Of a DNA stretch of 31,152 nt, positions 22,823-29,967 are shown piece by piece. Position numbers and translations under genes: made by a program. The stretch is from assembly GCA_015265235.1 (NCBI GenBank), contig JABZYJ010000006.1:1-31152 (forward strand). Direction: 5' to 3'. Numbering within the stretch: position 1 is the stretch's first letter; each line of letters begins with the position of its first letter. The DNA is from Selenomonas sp. Lineage in GTDB: Bacteria > Bacillota > Negativicutes > Selenomonadales > Selenomonadaceae. The notes beneath the pieces were generated by a model. That model was not told the origin of the DNA. It saw only the letters and a list, made by a program, of their open reading frames with translations, and searched no databases.

Positions 22823-22858
22823 AAAAAGCTGCTGCGCGAAAATCGTTCACGCAGCAGC
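22823..22858 (-). terminator. Terminator after the sulfatase gene
   Basis: GCTGCTGCG and CGCAGCAGC (22828-22836 and 22850-22858) form a perfect 9-bp stem, with a CGA/TCG inner pair, followed on the minus strand by TTTTT. It closes the trmB-ftsW-sulfatase transcript before the rplGB promoter. Confidence 0.88.
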
Positions 22859-22893
22859 CCTCATGTTTTTCCTTATGCAGCGATCGGCGGCAT

Positions 22894-24906
22894 TCAAAGG
22901 TCCTCTTTCTTGATCAGCAGCTCCGGATGCCGCACATAGTAGGCCGTCAGCTCGACGTACGCATCGCGCTCCTCCGTGAATCGCTCCGTATCGATCTGCC
23001 ACGGCAGTGTTCCTGCCGTCACCGTCAGTGCCTGTGCCGTACGATCTTGATAGTGCCCGACCTCCTCCTGCGTCAGCCATGCGTATGGCGTAACGACATG
23101 ATCGAGACGCTCTGTCAGCGGTTTTTCAATGGCGTAGTAGGAGAACCCCTGCGGCGCAATCAGTTCGATCAGTGTCGGCAGGATGTTCATGTGCCCGCCG
23201 ATCATGTTCCCCGCAAAATCCGCTTTCGTCAGCTGCGGATGATGCATCGAGAACGAGGTCAGCAGCCGCTCACGCAGCAGCAGCTCTCTGCGTTCTGTCA
23301 TCCCCGGAATCAACGGGAACTCTCCCCCCACATGATCCCCCGTCACGATGAAGAGGCTGTCTGGATAAGCCGCCTGCATTTCATCGATGAAACGGCAGAG
23401 TGCCTGATCGGCATACCATGCACAGGCAAGCCCGCGATATTTCAGCGAGTCCTTCCGTACGCCGCGGTCGGTCAGCCGCCTCGCATCGAATCCATACTCC
23501 TCAAACGGAAGCAGATACGGGCCATGATTCGATGTCGTATAGATGAAGTGAAACGATGGGGCATCCCCCTCCGCTCGTATCCGCCGCCCCGCCTCTTCGA
23601 GAAAAAGATGGTCGTAGATCCCGAGCCAGGTACGCGGTGCATCCGATGGGCATATATCGGGGCCACCGTACGCCGCATCAAAGCCGAGCGCGGGGATGAA
23701 ATGCGTCAGGCTCCCCCAGGTCAATCCCCCGCCCTACCAGAAAGACGTACGATAGCCGAGACGCTTGAGGATGAGCGGCAGAGCTGTCGGCAGCGTGTGC
23801 TCCCAGAAGAGCACATTTTCGTTCAGCTCCAAGTCCGCATCGTAGACACCGGCAAGCAGACTCGTGAGCGACGGCTGTGAGATCATGCCGCCCGAGAGGA
23901 AATTATCAATGCAGACGGTATGCTCATCCGCGCGGAATCGTTCCCCCGCCTCCATCAGCCCCAGCGGTGCGTACGGTGCATCAAAATGCACCTGCCCGTA
24001 GCTCTCCGCGAGCAGAAAGAAAATGCGGCGCGGCGGTGTGATGACTGCGCCCTGTGCCGTCCGTGCAAATGCGCGCAGGGGATCGGGCAGGAGCGGCGCA
24101 TCAGAGGAAATAATGGCAGGCAGGATCACTGCCGTATCCGCATCCGTGTGCCGCAGTGCCGCATGAACCGTGCGCCGGCGCAGCAGTTTCAGTGCGATGA
24201 GGTCATCCATTGTCGCCTTGCCGAGGAACACATCCTCCTTGACCGTGACCGGCACCTCGTCCCACTCCGGCTTTTTGCGGTGACGCAGCGTCCCGCCATA
24301 GCGCAGCCAGTAAAAAAACACAACCGACAGTACGAATACACATGTATTCACTGCGTACTGCCCCGCCCCGTCCGCCAGTGTCGGATACGCAAGCGGCGGC
24401 AGTGCCAAAAGAGCATTTCCTGCGGCATAGCAGAGTGCCAGATAGGGCAGATAGCTCAGCAGCAGCCACGCGCCGTGATTCTGATGAAAGAAAATATCCG
24501 CCAGATTTCGTTTGTCCGCGTTGCGTCCAAGCAGAAGCGTTGGATTAAACGTATCGTGAAAATGTGAATAGAAAACCATCTTCCCGAGAAACGCCGTATA
24601 AAGGACAGCGGCGTAGAGGAGAAACGCCGTCAGCCGCACGGTATCCCCGACGGCGAAGTACGCAGGAAGAAACGCCCCCGGAAGAGAGACGAGGAGCAGG
24701 AGGACGAGATAGAGATATGCGTTGACATCCATCCCCCACCAGAAGCCGTAGCGGAAGCACGTCAGCCATTTTCTCCACTCGCCGCACGGCGACTTCTTCG
24801 GACGATAGACCAAGATGAAGATCAGTCGGAACACAGCGCAGAGCAGCGGCAGCAGGAGGAACATCTTCACATCCTGCTGCATCCCCAAAACAAAACTACT
24901 GAACAT
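22894..24906 (-). pseudogene. LTA-synthase-like membrane sulfatase, interrupted by an in-frame amber codon
   Basis: The reading frame from ATG 24906 to TGA 22894 spans 671 codons and is interrupted only by TAG at 23734-23736 (codon 391). The first part has five hydrophobic segments (about residues 15-35, 62-84, 92-113, 145-175, 185-202), then the sulfatase-fold start FFLLAESYG with E301 and a possible nucleophile S343 in GGMISQPS. The second part has TTSNHGPY (codon 461 His) and VTGDHVGG (codons 524-525), both metal/catalytic motifs. Sequence on both sides of the TAG is YRTSFW and GGGLTWGSL, where the family usually has a Tyr. Proteins of this kind transfer phosphoglycerol or phosphoethanolamine-type groups to envelope polymers. 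The break splits the active site, so the product is probably inactive unless the TAG is read through or is a sequencing error. Confidence 0.85.
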
Positions 24907-24917
24907 CGCATCTCCTC

Positions 24918-24955
24918 AAAAAAATGCTGCATGAAGGGTCGTCCCTTATGCAGCA
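24918..24955 (-). terminator. Strong terminator between the FtsW-like gene and the sulfatase
   Basis: TGCTGCAT/ATGCAGCA (24925-24932 with 24948-24955) plus an AGGG/CCCT inner stem make a stable hairpin, followed on the minus strand by seven Ts. The sulfatase ribosome site GAGGAG begins right after the T-run. No promoter fits between this terminator and the sulfatase. Confidence 0.88.
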
Positions 24956-24967
24956 GCTGCATACTTC

Positions 24968-26152
24968 CTATTGCACCACGTGCATCCTGCTCCGCCGTAT
25001 CTCCGGCGGTTCATGCTTCTTTTGTTTCACGGGCGGTGCATCCTTGCTGCGGTCCGCGATGCCGAGCAGCATCCCCATCCCCGCCATCGTCACGATCAGC
25101 GACGAACCGCCGTAGCTGATGAACGGCAGCGGCACACCCACGACGGGGAGCAGTCCCGCGACCATGGCGAGATTGGCAAGTGCCTGTCCGACGACAAGGA
25201 AGATGATGCCGAGAGCGAGCACCTGTCCGAACGTATCCTTTGCCCGCGTCGCTACGCGAATGCTCGCGACCAGCAGAACGGCGAACAGGAAGAAGATCAG
25301 CAGTACACCGAAGAAGCCATGCTCCTGACTGAAAATCGCAAAGGCGAAGTCCGTATGCGCCTCAGGAAGGTACTCATATTTGCTCACACCGTCGCCGAAC
25401 CCCATGCCGAAAATACCGCCCGAGCCGATCGTCGAGAGGGACTGCACCATCTGATAGCCCGCGTTCCGTGCATCCGACCACGGATCGAGCCACACCTCCA
25501 TGCGCTTCATGCGATAGGGCTGCAGCGTCCCGATCGCAAGTGCCGCCAATGCGACAGGGATCAGGATCAGCACCCAGCGGCGCGGCGGAACGAGCAGGAC
25601 GAGTGCCATAAAAAGCGGCACACCAAACACGATGCACGCCGTCCCAAAGTCCGGCTCACGATAGACGAGAAACGCCATGAGGAGAATTGCGCCGAATGGA
25701 ATTGCAACACGCGGCCAGTCACGATCCATGCGGAACCGCTCCTTCGCGAGCACCGCCGAGATCGAGAACGAGCCCATGAGCACGCCCATGAGCTTGGCGA
25801 ACTCCGCCGGCTGAAAGCTCAAGGGGCCAAGGGCGATCCACCGCTGCGCGCCATTGATCGTCGTCCCCACAAAGAGCACCGCCACGAGCAGGAAGAGATT
25901 GATCCCCAGCCCGATGAACATGAGCCCGCGCAGCCGCTGATAGTTGATCCGCCGGCAGAGCCAGCAGGCAACCGTACCGAGCAGAAGCCATTGGAGATGC
26001 CGCTGCAAAAAATAATACGGATTCTCGAAGTTCATTGCCGCCAGCACATAGCTCGAACTGAACACATTGATTGTTCCCGTCACGAGGAGAATCGCCATGA
26101 CGATGACGATCGGCTCCGTCTCGCTCTTAAAGAGCGTATACCGCGTGCGCAT
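24968..26152 (-). CDS. ftsW: FtsW/RodA/SpoVE-family peptidoglycan glycosyltransferase
   Basis: This 394-residue membrane protein has about ten hydrophobic segments and the SEDS-family marks NGAQRWIALGPLSFQPAEFAK (shown in part), YREPDFGTA, the long extracellular loop with HTDFAFAIFSQEHGF, and GVPLPFISYGGSS. SEDS proteins polymerise glycan strands from lipid II with a partner PBP2b-type enzyme. The long TDF(A/I)F...QE loop is more like FtsW/SpoVE than RodA. The ATG at 26152 overlaps the trmB stop (TGATG), and AGGGG precedes it. A GTG three bases upstream is the alternative. No divisome partner gene is nearby, so RodA or SpoVE remain possible. Confidence 0.85.
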   Translation of the reverse strand: MRTRYTLFKSETEPIVIVMAILLVTGTINVFSSSYVLAAMNFENPYYFLQRHLQWLLLGTVACWLCRRINYQRLRGLMFIGLGINLFLLVAVLFVGTTINGAQRWIALGPLSFQPAEFAKLMGVLMGSFSISAVLAKERFRMDRDWPRVAIPFGAILLMAFLVYREPDFGTACIVFGVPLFMALVLLVPPRRWVLILIPVALAALAIGTLQPYRMKRMEVWLDPWSDARNAGYQMVQSLSTIGSGGIFGMGFGDGVSKYEYLPEAHTDFAFAIFSQEHGFFGVLLIFFLFAVLLVASIRVATRAKDTFGQVLALGIIFLVVGQALANLAMVAGLLPVVGVPLPFISYGGSSLIVTMAGMGMLLGIADRSKDAPPVKQKKHEPPEIRRSRMHVVQ

Positions 26153-26811
26153 CACACATCCCCTGCGGGGCGATGTGCCACGAGCCGTCCGATCTTTGCG
26201 CCGCGTGCACTGAACTTTCGCTCATACTCCGTCATGATATTGTCCGCCTCGCCGAGCGCATGAAGATCGTGTGTCACATCCGTCAGACGCCACCCCTCAC
26301 GCTCCATAGTCTCAAGCGAGTAGGCAAAGAGCCCTGTGTTATCCGTCTTGAAACGAATCTCGCCGCCCTCCCTGAGCACCGTGCGGTAACGCGCGAGAAA
26401 CACCTCGCTCGTCAGGCGGCGTTTCGCATGCCGCGCCTTCGGCCACGGGTCGGAGAAGTTCAGATAGATCCGATCGACCTCATGCGGGGCAAAGAGCTCC
26501 GTCAGACGCGCCGCGTCAAAGACAAGCAGACGGACATTCGTCAGCCCCCGCTCTGCCGCCTTGCGTGCCGCGAAGTAAAGCACGCCCTGCTGCGCCTCGA
26601 GCCCGACGTAATTCACCTCGGGATGACGTGCCGCAAGCTCCGTCAGGAAATCCCCCTTGCCGACACCGATCTCCACGTGAAGGGGCGCACTGCGTCCGAA
26701 CTGCTCCGCCCAGTGCCCGGCAGACCCTGTCCAGTCCCCGCCGAGCGGCGTGACAAACGCCGCATAGTCCAAAATTGCCGTGTCAATCCACGGCTTTCGC
26801 CTCAGTCTCAT
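26152..26811 (-). CDS. trmB: tRNA (guanine-N7)-methyltransferase
   Basis: The 219-residue protein methylates G46 of tRNAs using S-adenosylmethionine. The Rossmann motif is VEIGVGKGDFLTELA near residue 46, followed by YVGLEAQQGVL, YLNFSDPWPKARHAKRRL and the C-terminal TEYERKF, all TrmB signatures. Its stop overlaps the next gene's ATG. The ribosome site is weak (GGGG, 2 nt from the ATG). No separate promoter is seen, so it may depend on transcription from the TpsB gene past a weak hairpin. Confidence 0.95.
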   Translation of the reverse strand: MRLRRKPWIDTAILDYAAFVTPLGGDWTGSAGHWAEQFGRSAPLHVEIGVGKGDFLTELAARHPEVNYVGLEAQQGVLYFAARKAAERGLTNVRLLVFDAARLTELFAPHEVDRIYLNFSDPWPKARHAKRRLTSEVFLARYRTVLREGGEIRFKTDNTGLFAYSLETMEREGWRLTDVTHDLHALGEADNIMTEYERKFSARGAKIGRLVAHRPAGDV

Positions 26812-26838
26812 ATCCCCATCCCGCTCCGTATGAATAAC

Positions 26839-26876
26839 GCGCCCCCGTCAGCGCAGCAAGCACGCAGAGGGGGCGC
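26839..26876 (-). terminator. Weak terminator-like hairpin between the TpsB gene and trmB
   Basis: GCGCCCCC/GGGGGCGC (26839-26846 with 26869-26876) is a perfect 8-bp GC stem with a 22-nt loop. On the minus strand only TTATT follows, so termination is likely to be weak. Read-through would supply trmB. Confidence 0.5.
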
Positions 26877-26893
26877 ATCGCATCAATCGTTGC

Positions 26894-28570
26894 TTACCAG
26901 ATCTTGCCCAGCTGGAACCAGACACGGCCGCGTGCGTTATTCTTCGGTGCGACCGACGAATCCGAGCCGATGCGCCGCGCATAGTCGAGACGTGCAAACC
27001 AGTCGCCCGGTGCGCTGTACGCCGCGCCGATTCCCCAGCCGCGCAGCGACACGTGGTTGTCTCCCTCGTCCACCGGACTCTTGCTCACGCGCACAACACC
27101 CGTATCGTAGAACGTGCTGAACGTCAACCCGCGCACAGGCGTATGCCAGCGCAGTTCCGCCGTGCCGAGCACGCCCTCATCGCCCGAGCCCTCGCCCTGT
27201 GCGTAGGCACGCACGCCGTTCGGGCCGCCGAGGTAGAACTCCTCCGAGCTGTCAAGATTGCGGCTCGCCTTCTGCCCCGACACCTTCACGAGGAAATCCG
27301 TCGCGTGCCCAATCTGCTGCACGGCCGTCAGGTCAGCCTCGAGCTTGGCATACGTCCCCTCGTCGACATTGTTGACCATGCCGAGCACCGTGCTGTAGAA
27401 CGAATCATAGCTCAGCGTGCCGAGCGTCAGATTCGTGCTGTAGTCGAGACTCAGCCCGCCCGACTGCTGCGAACCGACTAGTCCCGCGTAGATGCTGTGC
27501 GTATGCTTCTTCCCCTCAAGGTCAAACGCCGTAATGTCGTCCTCCAGATCGCGGTAGTTGTACCCATAACGCAGGGCGAGACTGCGGTTCGTCTGATGGA
27601 AAATCGGCACGCGTCCGAAGATCGTCACCGTCGTCGACTTGCCCTCTGCGCCGATCTTCGCGAGCTGTCCGCCAACCTCGTAGTTCATGCGCGAAATGCC
27701 CACGCCGAGCGTCGAGCCGCCGCGTCCGACCACCGTCTCATAGTTTGCGTAGAAATTGCGCAGGCCCCCATTGGAGATCAGCCCGCCGACATTCACCTTG
27801 TCGCCGGTACCCGACGGATCGTAGAGCGTCTCCTGCAGACCGTAGCGATAACGGCCCGTCGAGGGGCTGCCGTAGTTCTCCACATAGAAAATCGTATTGG
27901 ACTCCTTCGAGTCCTCGATGCGCACTGTCAGCTTGCTCGTGCCGAACTCCCTGCCGGGGCTCAGCACACCGACCGCGCGCGCGCCCGTCGCATCCGACAC
28001 CGAGTAGAGCGCCGTCTCGAGCTTATCCGTCGTGATGATGTCATCCGCCTTCAGCGCCGCAATGATACGTTGTGCCACAGGCGTCTTGAGACGGCTGCGG
28101 TTGTCAATGGCGATCTCATCATAGCGTCCCGGGATGATGCGCAGGACGACCGTCCCGTCCGGGCTGTCCTGCGGCGGGAGGTATGCCGCTGCAGCAGGAT
28201 AGCCGTGGGTGCGGCAGTATGTCGTCAGAGCATCCACCGTGCGGCGCAGATCGGCAATCGTCTTGCCCTTGCCCATCCCCTCCTGCAGGAGCGTGACGAG
28301 CGGCGCCTTATCAAGATTCAGATCGGGAGCCTCCAGAATGAAGTTCTCCACCGTAAACGTCGCATCATAATGATCCTGCTGATACGTCGGCGTCCGATCC
28401 TCCACACCGATCTCCGGCGTCAGCAGCTCACCCGCAATATCCGCCTCAGGCCGTGCAAGCGACGGCGCGGCATCTGCCGCCGTCCCCGCACACAGCACCG
28501 CCGTGCAGAGCAGCGCTGCTGCGCCCCTATGCGCCTTCTTCCATCTGCGATGATACATTCCACTATGCAC
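26894..28570 (-). CDS. Two-partner secretion transporter, TpsB/ShlB-FhaC family
   Basis: The product is about 558 residues. A basic start followed by LLCTAVLCAGTAADA forms the signal peptide. A POTRA-type domain lies at about residues 70-150 (YDATFTVENFILEAP in part, LTTYCRTHGYPAAAAYLPPQ, VVLRIIPGRYDEI). A beta-barrel follows with FYLGGPNGVRAYAQGEG, the loop-6 VRGY-type motif that enters the barrel, and the chain ends in an aromatic W (LGKIW). It would export a TpsA exoprotein across the outer membrane. The start is uncertain: GTG 28570 lies 12 nt from AGGAG. ATG 28558 lacks such a site and TTG 28582 touches it. The probable TpsA gene lies 1.4 kb upstream. Confidence 0.9.
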   Translation of the reverse strand: MHSGMYHRRWKKAHRGAAALLCTAVLCAGTAADAAPSLARPEADIAGELLTPEIGVEDRTPTYQQDHYDATFTVENFILEAPDLNLDKAPLVTLLQEGMGKGKTIADLRRTVDALTTYCRTHGYPAAAAYLPPQDSPDGTVVLRIIPGRYDEIAIDNRSRLKTPVAQRIIAALKADDIITTDKLETALYSVSDATGARAVGVLSPGREFGTSKLTVRIEDSKESNTIFYVENYGSPSTGRYRYGLQETLYDPSGTGDKVNVGGLISNGGLRNFYANYETVVGRGGSTLGVGISRMNYEVGGQLAKIGAEGKSTTVTIFGRVPIFHQTNRSLALRYGYNYRDLEDDITAFDLEGKKHTHSIYAGLVGSQQSGGLSLDYSTNLTLGTLSYDSFYSTVLGMVNNVDEGTYAKLEADLTAVQQIGHATDFLVKVSGQKASRNLDSSEEFYLGGPNGVRAYAQGEGSGDEGVLGTAELRWHTPVRGLTFSTFYDTGVVRVSKSPVDEGDNHVSLRGWGIGAAYSAPGDWFARLDYARRIGSDSSVAPKNNARGRVWFQLGKIW

Positions 28571-28654
28571 GATCGAACTCAACTCCTACATGATGCTGTC
28601 GAACACTCTTCCTCATCTGAGGTGCCATTGTACTAGACACACAAATCCATTTGT

Positions 28655-28683
28655 ATTCTAACACCTTCATAAAAACATTTCAA
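28655..28683 (-). promoter_or_regulatory. Sigma-70-type promoter for the TpsB gene
   Basis: TTGAAA (28678-28683) and TAGAAT (28655-28660) lie 17 nt apart on the minus strand, giving a leader of about 80 nt. It has the same two hexamers and the same spacing as the tolC-like promoter at 3019-3047. Confidence 0.75.
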
Positions 28684-28723
28684 GGAACCATGCGTAAAGC
28701 GCTGTGATATTTCCGCCGTCATA

Positions 28724-28753
28724 TTGGCAGAACCCATCAACGCGTGGTATGAT
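28724..28753 (+). promoter_or_regulatory. Promoter for the nuclease-phosphatase cassette
   Basis: TTGGCA (28724-28729) and TATGAT (28748-28753) are 18 nt apart on the plus strand, about 45 nt before the ATG at 28799. It lies back to back with the TpsB promoter. Confidence 0.65.
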
Positions 28754-28798
28754 AGAGATGCAGCAATCAGGCTTTAACGTCCGAAAGGCGGTGCTTAT

Positions 28799-29428
28799 AT
28801 GGGCGTCATTAGCAGAGAGATTCCACCGCTTTACCTTGACGCAATCAGACGCTTTCGTCTCATCGACGACACCTTCTTCTCGCTCTGCTTCGACGGTTTC
28901 AACGAGGGAATGCAGCTTCTGCTCCGCATCTTCTTCGACCGTTCGGATCTCATCGTAAAGCACGTCGTCACGCAGCGCACCGTTGGGAATCTATATGGAC
29001 GCGGGGTACGCTTCGACGTACTCGCCGAGGATTGTGACGGCAAGCTCTACGACTGTGAAGTACAGCGGGCAGACGAAGGCGCTGCGCCACGCCGCGCCCG
29101 CTACAACAGCAGCATGCTCGATGCACGGGAGTTGCCGAAGGGAAGCACATATAAAGACCTGCCGGAGACATGGGTCATCTTCATCACAGAGAATGACGTT
29201 TTGGGCTGTGGTCTGCCGCGTTATCATATCCGCCGTACGATTGAAGAAACGGGCACACCGTTTGACGATGGCGCACATATCCTATACATCAACGGTGCAT
29301 GCCGTGATACTACTGCACTTGGTCGCCTGATGCAGGATTTCTTCTGCCCGAACCCGGCAGAGATCGCTTATCTGCTGGATATTCCCCTACACGAGGTTGA
29401 GTCACTGGCACGAGGAAAATCTGCATGA
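28799..29428 (+). CDS. Rpn-like PD-(D/E)XK nuclease-family transposase
   Basis: The 209-residue protein resembles the PD-(D/E)XK nuclease-family transposases (Rpn/PDDEXK_2 group, found in many copies in Negativicutes and Clostridia). The likely catalytic line is D73 in RFDVLAEDCDG, then E87-x-Q89 in YDCEVQR, followed by RRARYNSSMLDARELPKG and the segment PETWVIFITENDVLG, all common in this group. Such proteins cut DNA and may aid recombination or act in defence. The ribosome site is weak (AAAGGCGG). It overlaps the next gene by four bases (ATGA). No terminal repeats or target duplication were recognised, so mobility of this copy is unproven. Confidence 0.8.
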   Translation: MGVISREIPPLYLDAIRRFRLIDDTFFSLCFDGFNEGMQLLLRIFFDRSDLIVKHVVTQRTVGNLYGRGVRFDVLAEDCDGKLYDCEVQRADEGAAPRRARYNSSMLDARELPKGSTYKDLPETWVIFITENDVLGCGLPRYHIRRTIEETGTPFDDGAHILYINGACRDTTALGRLMQDFFCPNPAEIAYLLDIPLHEVESLARGKSA

Positions 29429-29898
29429 CACAAAAAAAGAAAGACAAAGTAAATATTCTATTCGTCTGCCACGGCAACATCTGCCGCTCGCCGATGGCGG
29501 AGTTCGTGATGAAACATCTCGTTCGCGAGGCGGGACTGACGGATCGCATCCGTGTCACATCCAAGGCACTCCATACGGATGAAATCGGCAGCGATACCCA
29601 CCATGGCACGCGTGCCGTGCTGGACGCACACGCCATCCCATACGAGAAACGCAGTGCGGTGCTCATGACACGCGCCGACTATGACGCCTATGACATCATC
29701 ATCGGAATGGACGAGGAAAATATGCGCGACCTCGCCCGCCTCACGGGCGGCGATCCCAAAGGCAAGGTACACCGCCTCCTCTCCTACATCGGCGAAAACC
29801 GCGACGTCGCCGACCCGTGGTACACAGGGAACTTTGACGTGACCTACCGCGACGTGGATGCGGGATGCCGCGGGCTGCTCGCGGAACTAGAAAAATAA
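29425..29898 (+). CDS. Low-molecular-weight protein tyrosine phosphatase
   Basis: The 157-residue enzyme has the P-loop VCHGNICRSPMAEF with C15 as nucleophile and R21 in the C(X)5R motif, and the general acid D130 in ADPWYTG. It would remove phosphate from tyrosine (or arginine) of target proteins. Length is normal for the family. No tyrosine kinase or capsule gene is seen nearby, so the substrate is unknown. The start (ATG, 4-nt overlap with the nuclease gene, GAGG nine nt upstream) points to coupled translation. Its stop lies in the arm of the terminator at 29897-29960. Confidence 0.93.
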   Translation: MTQKKKDKVNILFVCHGNICRSPMAEFVMKHLVREAGLTDRIRVTSKALHTDEIGSDTHHGTRAVLDAHAIPYEKRSAVLMTRADYDAYDIIIGMDEENMRDLARLTGGDPKGKVHRLLSYIGENRDVADPWYTGNFDVTYRDVDAGCRGLLAELEK

Positions 29899-29960
29899 AA
29901 CAAAATAAAGAGCGCCCCATCGACATAGTACCGTCGATGGGGCGCTCTTTATTTTGTTTT
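29897..29960. terminator. Bidirectional terminator with a perfect 28-bp stem
   Basis: Bases 29897-29924 and 29933-29960 are exact inverted repeats, with an 8-nt loop. The GC-rich part is flanked by A-rich and T-rich arms on both strands, so it can stop transcription from both sides. It lies between the convergent phosphatase and exoprotein genes and includes part of the phosphatase stop codon. Confidence 0.93.
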
Positions 29961-29967
29961 GTAAATC

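Noticed and set aside
23722..23736. Programmed frameshift or recoding in the sulfatase
   Set aside because: Both parts are in the same frame, so no frameshift is needed. The bases after TAG do not match the known CARYYA-type read-through context, and no selenocysteine-like element applies to TAG.
22636..23880. 414-codon plus-strand frame across the sulfatase
   Set aside because: It is antisense to conserved sulfatase motifs and runs over the rplGB promoter.
28667..28963. 98-codon minus-strand frame between the TpsB promoter and the nuclease gene
   Set aside because: It is antisense to the nuclease gene and crosses both divergent promoters. No coding signal was seen.
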